The notes under the pieces were generated by a model, which was not told where the DNA came from, did no database searches, and saw only the letters and a list, made by a program, of their open reading frames with translations. A stretch of DNA of 5,823 nt, taken from Candidatus Cloacimonadota bacterium. GTDB lineage: Bacteria; Cloacimonadota; Cloacimonadia; Cloacimonadales; TCS61. The stretch covers positions 1-5,823 of the forward strand of contig JAFGMF010000177.1 of the NCBI GenBank assembly GCA_016927675.1. The letters run 5' to 3'. Position 1 is the first letter of the stretch; each line of letters opens with the position of its first letter. The translations under genes were made by a program, and so were the position numbers. Of this stretch, positions 1-5,079 are shown piece after piece.

Positions 1-75
1 AAATTTTCATATTTGATATTTTTTCTCAATTCCTGGAAAAAAATAAAAATTTATACGTTCAACAGCAAAATAATA

Positions 76-104
76 TTGACAGCTCTATATAGTGGTCATT
101 TTAT
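76..104 (+). promoter_or_regulatory. Sigma70-type promoter of the six-gene operon
   Basis: A consensus -35 box TTGACA lies at 76-81. A spacer of exactly 17 bases leads to TTTTAT at 99-104, which matches the -10 consensus at 4 of 6 positions. Transcription would start near 111, about 25 bases before the regulator's ATG at 135. The stretch 36-75 upstream is almost all A/T with A-tracts and could act as an UP-like element. No other gene is visible in 1-134. The -10 box is weak, and it lies inside the palindrome at 88-114, so control by a bound repressor is likely. Confidence 0.6.
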
Positions 105-114
105 GACTACTATA
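88..114. promoter_or_regulatory. 27-bp palindromic operator over the -10 box
   Basis: The arms TATAGTGGTCAT (88-99) and ATGACTACTATA (103-114) are inverted copies matching at 11 of 12 positions around a TTT centre; the only mismatch pairs G94 with A108. The palindrome spans the proposed -10 box and the likely start site, the classic position for a repressor that blocks RNA polymerase. The first gene downstream encodes a TrmB-family DNA-binding protein, and members of that family bind palindromic sites, so autoregulation is the simplest reading. Binding by that protein is inferred. Confidence 0.6.
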
Positions 115-134
115 AAAATAAATGGAGAAGATAA

Positions 135-968
135 ATGCTAAGCGAACAAAGCGAAACCTTGAAATTTATCGGGTTTTCCCAAATCGAAGCGGAAATTTAT
201 ATCCTTCTGCTGAAAGAATCCAACCTGACAGGATATCGATTATCTCGTTTAGTTGTAAAACCTAAATCAACAGTTTACAAAGCGTTGGATGCCCTGCAAA
301 AAAAGGGTGCCGTAGTGGCTGATGAGGCTGCGAAGATCAAAGAATTTTCTGCTGTTCCATACCAGGAATTCTTCAAAATGAAAGAAAGAGAATTTTCTCA
401 GAATCGTCAGCAGGCTGAAGAAATATTGAAGTCGATAAAAAGCGGACCCGTAAAACCAGGACTATATCCACTAGAAAAAATTGATCAGGTTTTTAATAAA
501 TGCCTTGAAATTATTATCCGGGCAAAGAAAACCATTCTGGTAGCATGTTGCCATTTGGAAAACGGTGAAGTGATAAAAGCGCTCGAACAAGCAGCGGCAA
601 AAGGTATCAAAGTCTCTGTAGATTGCCACCTTCCAGTTCCTAAAATAAATGGAGCGGATTTTACTTTTAACGAAAGCAGTCAATATCGAGTTGCTGATTT
701 TGAACACAACTGGCTGGAAATATTTGTAGATGGCAAAGAATATGTGATTTCACTAATGAGTAAAGATGCTTCCATATTATATCGAGCGGTTTGGTGCAAT
801 GAGCAATATCTTTCGGTAATAACCTTCAATTCCAATGTTTATGCCATGGTTCTTACCAGGGTTCGCCAATTCCTGCACGAAGATCGTTCCAAACAGGAAA
901 TCAAAGAAATGATCGATGCCAGGATCAGTGATTATTACGAATGTCTGGGTGAATATATAGAAAAGTAA
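135..968 (+). CDS. TrmB-family transcriptional regulator
   Basis: This 277-residue protein has the TrmB layout. Residues 1-75 form a winged helix-turn-helix: FIGFSQIEAEIYILLL is the typical first helix of the family, and KSTVYKALDALQKKGAV holds the recognition helix and the start of the wing. Residues about 76-102 are a charged helical linker suited to dimerisation. Residues about 110-250 form a phospholipase-D-like effector domain without an HKD catalytic motif, recognised by the block KCLEIIIRAKKTILVA, then ALEQAAAKGIKVSVDC, and LEIFVDGKEYVI. In characterised archaeal TrmB proteins this domain binds sugars; the ligand here is unknown. The ATG is preceded by GGAG at 124-127 with a 7-base gap. 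The gene is first in the operon and directly follows the palindrome at 88-114, so it probably regulates itself and the five genes behind it. The family call is firm; repressor rather than activator is inferred from the operator position. Confidence 0.85.
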   Translation: MLSEQSETLKFIGFSQIEAEIYILLLKESNLTGYRLSRLVVKPKSTVYKALDALQKKGAVVADEAAKIKEFSAVPYQEFFKMKEREFSQNRQQAEEILKSIKSGPVKPGLYPLEKIDQVFNKCLEIIIRAKKTILVACCHLENGEVIKALEQAAAKGIKVSVDCHLPVPKINGADFTFNESSQYRVADFEHNWLEIFVDGKEYVISLMSKDASILYRAVWCNEQYLSVITFNSNVYAMVLTRVRQFLHEDRSKQEIKEMIDARISDYYECLGEYIEK

Positions 969-971
969 ATA

Positions 972-2051
972 ATGAAAAATTCACAGAAAAAACTTCAATT
1001 TTGGATGGGTTGTACAATAGTTATTGCTTTAATAATTACTCTTTCTCTCGATACAAAAGCAAAACAGAATGAGCAGAACAAACTCGGTAATTGGGAAAAA
1101 GAAGTAACAATAAAACTGGCTGATAGAAATATTGTCGGCACTATTTCTGCACCTGATTCAGAGCAGTTTTCACTGGTTATTTTACTCCCGGGTGTTGGTT
1201 CTCACGATCGAGATTACGTTTTATTTGGAAAGCCATTTTTCAAGGATATGGCAGATTATCTCCATCAAAATGGAATTGCTTCTTTCCGTTTTGATAGACC
1301 GGCAGGTGAGACTGATCATCTGAAAATGACCATCAGAGAACAGGCAGAAAATGTTGAACAAATAGCATGTATTTTGCTCGAGGAATTTCCGAAAATATCA
1401 CAGATTGGGATTTTGGGTCACAGCCAGGGTGGTATGATTGCAACTATCGTAGCTTCTCATTCGCCAAAGGTAACTTTCATAATTCTGGTGGGAACACCTG
1501 CTGTGAAAGGAGTCGACTATAATCTTGATTACGAAAGATCAATGGCGGAAATCCAGGGACTTTCAGATGATCAAATTGCAGGAATCCAGAAATTTCAAAG
1601 AGAAGTGTTTGATGTTGTCCTGCAAAATGAAAGTAAAAAATCTATTGAAATTCTTCAGGAAATGTATACGGAATTAAAACCTCGACGTTCTCAACAGAGA
1701 ATAAACGCTACAATTCATAGAATAACTTCCGATTGGTTTAAATTCAACTTAAAATACAAACCTGACCAATACTTCATGAAAATCAAATGTCCGGTGTTGG
1801 CAATTTACGGCGAGTATGATCGCCAAATTCCACCCTCACAAAATATCGCTGCTCTCCGGACAATTTTAACGAAAAATGAAAATCTCACGGTTGAAATAGT
1901 GACCCTGCTGAGCCATAATCATCTTTTTCAGATTTCCGAAACCGGTAACCCATATGAATATGAAAAGATTGAAAGTACTTTTTCCCAACAGTTTTTGAAT
2001 ACAGTTTCGGATTGGATCAGGAGATTAAAAAATCTTCAGGAGAGAACATGA
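972..2051 (+). CDS. Membrane-anchored or exported alpha/beta hydrolase
   Basis: This 359-residue protein has an alpha/beta-hydrolase fold. A short basic N-terminus and hydrophobic residues 12-26 form a signal peptide or anchor, placing the enzyme in the periplasm. LLPGVGSHDRDY (71-82) fits the oxyanion-hole strand of the EstD/S33-like esterase-peptidase group. GHSQGG (149-154) is the nucleophile elbow with Ser151. YGEYDRQIPP supplies Asp283, and LSHNHLFQ supplies His317, completing the triad. Residues about 181-265 are a helical cap. In relatives, the strand after the oxyanion hole usually reads RYDxRGxGxS; here it is RFDRPAGETDH, so the active-site surroundings differ. Substrate is unknown; an ester, thioester or small amide is likely. 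The start lies 3 bases after the regulator's stop and has no convincing ribosome binding site, so translation probably depends on coupling. Its stop overlaps the next start in ATGA. Fold and triad are secure, function is not. Confidence 0.85.
   Translation: MKNSQKKLQFWMGCTIVIALIITLSLDTKAKQNEQNKLGNWEKEVTIKLADRNIVGTISAPDSEQFSLVILLPGVGSHDRDYVLFGKPFFKDMADYLHQNGIASFRFDRPAGETDHLKMTIREQAENVEQIACILLEEFPKISQIGILGHSQGGMIATIVASHSPKVTFIILVGTPAVKGVDYNLDYERSMAEIQGLSDDQIAGIQKFQREVFDVVLQNESKKSIEILQEMYTELKPRRSQQRINATIHRITSDWFKFNLKYKPDQYFMKIKCPVLAIYGEYDRQIPPSQNIAALRTILTKNENLTVEIVTLLSHNHLFQISETGNPYEYEKIESTFSQQFLNTVSDWIRRLKNLQERT
2038..2042 (+). promoter_or_regulatory. Ribosome binding site fixing the barrel gene start
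   Basis: AGGAG lies 5 bases before the ATG at 2048. The open frame extends upstream to an ATG at 2012, but only 2048 has this site, places the signal peptide MKKIIILFS at the N-terminus, and gives the ATGA overlap with the preceding stop that recurs in this operon. Confidence 0.75.
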
Positions 2052-2611
2052 AAAAAATAATAATTTTGTTTTCCATATTGTTGATCAACTCAATGTTATT
2101 TTCCAAATTTGGAGGATATTCCCTGCAGATCGGATACCATTCTTCCATATTTGTAGGAGATGATATTCCGGGCAAAAAAGTTGAATCTTTGTCGGGATTT
2201 AATCTAGGTGGAGGTGCAGAATTTGAAATTTCCCGAAATCTGAGTTTTTCCCAACAAATTTTGTTTTGTACCAAGGGCAGCCGCGCCAACATGATTGGCG
2301 ATATCTATCTCTATAACTTTTTTCTCTATCTGGAATGCCCCGCCCTGCTAAGTATCACAGTTCCTATCTTTCCGCAAATCCAACTTCTGGCTGGACCTGC
2401 TTTCAATTTCAAACTACTGGCCTTGAACAACGACGGTATGTTGAACAACGTTAAATCATTGGATCTGACCGGAAATCTGGGAGTCCGATACAATCTGGAA
2501 AAATTCTATTTCGAGCTACGATTTTCACGGGGATTGATCAATTTTTTGGAATCGGATGCTGATCTGAAAAATCAAACACTTTCCCTTAATTTTGGTATGA
2601 GGTTGAAATGA
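2048..2611 (+). CDS. Outer-membrane beta-barrel protein (PF13568-like)
   Basis: The 187-residue protein begins with a clear signal peptide (about residues 1-19). The rest looks like a small outer-membrane barrel of the OMP_b-brl_2 type: alternating hydrophobic strands with glycines (FNLGGGAEFEI, 51-61), the family-typical FSQQILFCTKGSR (67-79), LYLECPALLSI (93-103, the usual YLEIPLLLKY strand), AGPAFNF (115-121), RYNLEKFYFELRFSRGL and a last strand LSLNFGMRLK (178-187). An eight-strand barrel would fit the length. The C-terminal residue is Lys rather than the Phe usual for barrel assembly signals, which is a mild oddity. It has no known enzymatic motif. It could be a small channel, a receptor, or a partner for the neighbouring exported hydrolases. 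Both ends overlap the adjacent genes by 4 bases (ATGA), implying coupled translation. Confidence 0.75.
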   Translation: MKKIIILFSILLINSMLFSKFGGYSLQIGYHSSIFVGDDIPGKKVESLSGFNLGGGAEFEISRNLSFSQQILFCTKGSRANMIGDIYLYNFFLYLECPALLSITVPIFPQIQLLAGPAFNFKLLALNNDGMLNNVKSLDLTGNLGVRYNLEKFYFELRFSRGLINFLESDADLKNQTLSLNFGMRLK

Positions 2612-3846
2612 AAATAATGATAATTTTGCTGATATTTGTGTTTCCCGTTTTTTTCTTCCCACTTTTTTCCTGCTCTGTTTTCAGCATTTCCGATGACAGC
2701 TTAAGCTTTGCGGCTGGAAACAAAGACTGGCATAATCTAAGCACCAGAATACTTTCAATTCCCAACGATGGTGAGAAATATGGCAGAGTCTATTTTGGTT
2801 ATCAAATTCCACAGGGATTTCAAAATGTAAGCGGCATCAATGAACATGGACTTTGGTATGAAGGCGCTGCCCTGCCGGAAAGAGGCGATATTCAAAATCA
2901 TTTTAATAAACCCGAGATTTCCGGTGAACTTTGTGAAAAAGCTTTGGAAGAATGCACTTCTGTGGATGAAGTAGTACAGATCTATTCCACCTATTTTACT
3001 CAGCATTGGGATGGTCATTCCATGTGGGCAGACAAATTTGGAAATTCGGTTGTGATCGAATTTGGTGAGACCGATGTTGAATTTATTTATCCCCAGAATA
3101 ATTTTCATGTGATGACGAATTTCTACCTGCAAGATCCGTCCATGTATATCTGGTACAATACCTATCGTTTTGATTTGGCATATTTGATGCTTCAGGAAAT
3201 CGAGAAAATCAACTACTCCAATCTGGCAGATATTTTGGAAGCTGTTCATCAGGAAGGAACCGAGCCTACTCTGTTCTCAAATGTGTATAATCTGAAAAAT
3301 AATTTTATCTATATCTACAATCTCCACAATTATGATGAATATGTGTTTATAGAGGCGGATAAATTAATGGCAACCGATAATTATCAGGAATTGGCAGCTC
3401 TGTTCAATAATATGAAAGCGGTTTTCCCTTCGGATTTTGAATTAGTCTGTGCAAACGAACCACTAACATTTCGCTGGCTGGGAGATGCGGAAGATTATAA
3501 TATTTATATTTCTGACAATGAAGATTTCAGCGGCTGTGATCCAATAAATATCCGATCCAGAAATTGGCTGTCTACACTTGCCTGTTGCAGTGGATTTTTC
3601 TTTTTCGGAATTAGTGCAATTGCTTTTTATAAAAACCATTATATGTCGTTTTTGATAATATTTATTCTGGTTTCCTGTGAAGCAGAATTCATTTCATCGC
3701 CATATCAGACTTCCAGTCTGGAACATGAATTTACGTTACAAAATCTGCAGCCGAATACTGTTTATTTCTGGAAAGTTGAAGCATTGACTGATAATGAGAT
3801 CAGCAGTTTCACGACCACACAAAATTTCATTGCTTTGGAAGAATAA
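2608..3846 (+). CDS. Exported Ntn-type linear amide C-N hydrolase with Fn3-like tail
   Basis: The 412-residue protein starts with a Phe-rich signal peptide (1-21). Cleavage would expose Cys22, the expected N-terminal nucleophile of the penicillin V acylase/choloylglycine hydrolase/C45 group. Supporting family features are CSVFSIS (22-28), GNKDW with Asp40 (18 residues after the Cys, the usual spacing), YGRVYFGY (58-65), SGINEHGLWYEG (75-86), WADKFGNSVVIEFG (140-153), HVMTNF with Asn171, and NTYRF with Arg187. Such enzymes cleave amide bonds of N-acyl compounds such as beta-lactam side chains, conjugated bile acids, N-acyl amines or homoserine lactones; the substrate here is unknown. Residues about 286-312 and 370-405 match the two halves of an Fn3 domain (TFRWLGDAEDYNIYISDNED and LQPNTVYFWKVEAL). 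Between them sits a two-helix hydrophobic hairpin (about 321-358), an unusual anchor. TGAGG at 2598-2602 is the ribosome binding site. An alternative is a lipoprotein modified at Cys22. Confidence 0.8.
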   Translation: MKIMIILLIFVFPVFFFPLFSCSVFSISDDSLSFAAGNKDWHNLSTRILSIPNDGEKYGRVYFGYQIPQGFQNVSGINEHGLWYEGAALPERGDIQNHFNKPEISGELCEKALEECTSVDEVVQIYSTYFTQHWDGHSMWADKFGNSVVIEFGETDVEFIYPQNNFHVMTNFYLQDPSMYIWYNTYRFDLAYLMLQEIEKINYSNLADILEAVHQEGTEPTLFSNVYNLKNNFIYIYNLHNYDEYVFIEADKLMATDNYQELAALFNNMKAVFPSDFELVCANEPLTFRWLGDAEDYNIYISDNEDFSGCDPINIRSRNWLSTLACCSGFFFFGISAIAFYKNHYMSFLIIFILVSCEAEFISSPYQTSSLEHEFTLQNLQPNTVYFWKVEALTDNEISSFTTTQNFIALEE

Positions 3847-3849
3847 ATT

Positions 3850-4800
3850 ATGTTCATTAAAGACCATCATCTTATTGCCATTGCATCCAGCCGAAATATC
3901 GAGACAGGATCGCTCCATTATCTGGGTGGAGGTAGAGCAGAATCGGATGGCATTACCTATTCATTTCACAAGAATGATCAGAAAATGGTATTGAAAATCC
4001 TGAAAACAAGTGATAATAATGATGATCTTCTGCGCAGCGAAGATCGCATGAAATTTGCTCAATATCTGCATCATAACGGCGTCAAGATCATTTGTCCAAT
4101 TCAGGAAGAAAGCTTACAAATCCATTATCTGGACGACATGAAATTATTTTCTTATATCATGCCGTTTCAGCGGGGAAAGCCTATATTCAATAGACTGTGG
4201 GATGCGCGAATTTATGAAAAACTAGGCATATTTCTAGGCCGAATGCATTGTCTGGCTAAGCAGTATACCTGCCGGAATGAACATCTTTTCGGCTGGCAAA
4301 AAGAATGGAAGTTTTTAGCTTCCTTGTGTGAAGATAACGAAATCCTGCAAAAATGGCATGAAATAAAATCAACTTTAAAAAGTAAATCCAGAAACAGAGA
4401 AAATTTTGGATTCATTCATAACGATGCACATTTTCAGAATTTTCTTGTCTATCAAGATGAATTATTTCTGTTGGATTTCGATGTGTCAAATTATCACTGG
4501 TTTGCCGCTGATATTGGTATCGTTTTTGCTTCGATGATGCAGAAAACCGGCGGCTTTATCAATCCTGTGAGAGAATTTAAAATGCTGGAAAATTTTACTG
4601 AAAAATTCTGGTATGGCTATCACAGTACAAATCCTGATTCACCTGAATTACAACAATCTGAAATCGATTTTTTTATCAATTATCGGCGCGTCCTTATCTA
4701 CATAATTTTAAAAGAATACTGGCAGGAAAAGCCGGAATCTGGAGAGAAGATGAGGAAGAAAATAATCAATCTAAATATTAAAAAGGAGGAAGTAAAATGA
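3850..4800 (+). CDS. APH-fold phosphotransferase (small-molecule kinase)
   Basis: This 316-residue cytoplasmic protein belongs to the aminoglycoside phosphotransferase/choline kinase superfamily (PF01636-like). VLKIL holds the probable ATP-binding Lys49, and RSEDRMKF offers the partner Glu64. The hinge is near YIMPFQRGKPI (102-112). The catalytic loop FIHNDAHFQNFLV (188-200) is a complete HxDxxxxN Brenner motif with Asp192 and Asn197, followed by the metal-binding LLDFD (207-211). The sequence after it, NYHWFAADIGIVF, resembles the Y-x-WF-x-x-DI signature of RdoA/SrkA-like and Bacillus-type APH relatives. It would transfer phosphate from ATP to a hydroxyl of a small molecule, or to a protein Ser/Thr as in SrkA. 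GGAAGA at 3837-3842 serves as ribosome binding site, 7 bases before the ATG. The gene starts 3 bases after the acylase stop and overlaps the next gene. All catalytic residues are present, so an active kinase is likely; its substrate is not known. Confidence 0.85.
   Translation: MFIKDHHLIAIASSRNIETGSLHYLGGGRAESDGITYSFHKNDQKMVLKILKTSDNNDDLLRSEDRMKFAQYLHHNGVKIICPIQEESLQIHYLDDMKLFSYIMPFQRGKPIFNRLWDARIYEKLGIFLGRMHCLAKQYTCRNEHLFGWQKEWKFLASLCEDNEILQKWHEIKSTLKSKSRNRENFGFIHNDAHFQNFLVYQDELFLLDFDVSNYHWFAADIGIVFASMMQKTGGFINPVREFKMLENFTEKFWYGYHSTNPDSPELQQSEIDFFINYRRVLIYIILKEYWQEKPESGEKMRKKIINLNIKKEEVK
4785..4789 (+). promoter_or_regulatory. Strong ribosome binding site for the 55-residue gene
   Basis: A perfect GGAGG stands 7 bases before the ATG at 4797, the best Shine-Dalgarno match in the window. 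It lies inside the end of the kinase gene and strongly supports translation of the short frame that follows. Confidence 0.8.
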
Positions 4801-4964
4801 AAGAAGTAAGAATAATACCTTTTGTGTTACTTTTCATTGGCACTTTAGGTCTTTTGCTAAATGAGTTTGTTTTAAGTTGGAATCACTATGTAACTATTAC
4901 TTTTGCTTTATTTAATGTGCTTGGGTTAATTTCCTTGGTTATTTTGAATAAAAGGAAAAATTAA
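4797..4964 (+). CDS. Small two-helix membrane protein, 55 residues
   Basis: I do not recognise this protein by family. It is 55 residues long, from ATG at 4797 to TAA at 4962-4964. Two hydrophobic helices are visible, about residues 6-21 (IIPFVLLFIGTLGLLL) and 32-50 (VTITFALFNVLGLISLVIL), joined by the short loop NEFVLSWNHY. Basic residues sit at both ends (MKEVR and NKRKN), so both termini should face the cytoplasm and the loop the periplasm. The gene overlaps the kinase stop by 4 bases in ATGA and has the strongest ribosome binding site of the operon, which argues that it is real and well translated. It could be an accessory subunit, a membrane tether for the kinase or exported enzymes, or an unrelated small protein. 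It contains no Cys or obvious ligand-binding motif. Confidence 0.7.
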   Translation: MKEVRIIPFVLLFIGTLGLLLNEFVLSWNHYVTITFALFNVLGLISLVILNKRKN

Positions 4965-5011
4965 AAAAATTGAACCCGCTTAACTGAATCTGGAATTGAG
5001 TCAAATCCTGC

Positions 5012-5056
5012 TCATCGAACTTGCCCCTGATGTATAGCCGGGGGCGAGAACGATGG
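5012..5056. other. Strong stem-loop between convergent genes, possible terminator
   Basis: CTTGCCCC (5020-5027) pairs with GGGGCGAG (5041-5048) over 8 bp including one G-T, around a 13-base loop. After a symmetric AA/AA internal loop, TCATCG (5012-5017) pairs with CGATGG (5051-5056) over 6 more bp, again including one G-T. It is GC-rich against AT-rich surroundings and lies between two converging genes, so it may end transcription in both directions. No T-tract follows on either strand, so it is not a canonical intrinsic terminator. It could instead be an mRNA 3'-end stabiliser or a dispersed palindromic repeat. Confidence 0.45.
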
Positions 5057-5077
5057 CAAAATCAGCCGCAGTTCTCG
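5045..5077. repeat. Perfect 7-bp inverted repeat competing with the upstream stem
   Basis: CGAGAAC (5045-5051) and GTTCTCG (5071-5077) are perfect inverted copies separated by 19 bases. The left arm is also part of the right side of the stem-loop at 5012-5056, so the two structures exclude each other. The arrangement ends 3 bases before the dehydrogenase stop codon. A folding switch is possible, but a 7-bp stem with a long loop may be chance. Confidence 0.3.
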
Positions 5078-5079
5078 AC

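Noticed and set aside
19..42. TTTTTTC/GAAAAAA inverted repeat that could be a terminator of an upstream gene
   Set aside because: The stem is almost all A-T with one G-C pair, a 10-base loop and no flanking gene in view; such matches are expected by chance in this AT-rich leader.
2012..2047. Upstream ATG at 2012 extending the barrel protein by 12 residues
   Set aside because: The extension would put charged residues before the signal peptide, lacks a ribosome binding site, and overlaps the hydrolase gene far more than the coupled start at 2048.
2755..3249. Long open frame on the - strand inside the acylase gene (164 codons)
   Set aside because: It lies opposite a well-supported gene with recognisable family motifs, and its translation shows no domain I recognise. 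It is most likely a shadow.
3565..3690. Possible frameshift or chimeric join creating the hydrophobic insert in the acylase
   Set aside because: The frame stays open without interruption and both Fn3-like halves are in the same frame, so an error would need two compensating changes. It is kept as a real insert.
4951..4970. A-rich run read as a T-tract for the - strand dehydrogenase transcript
   Set aside because: No stable hairpin lies immediately upstream of it on the - strand; the nearest strong stem is about 40 bases away.
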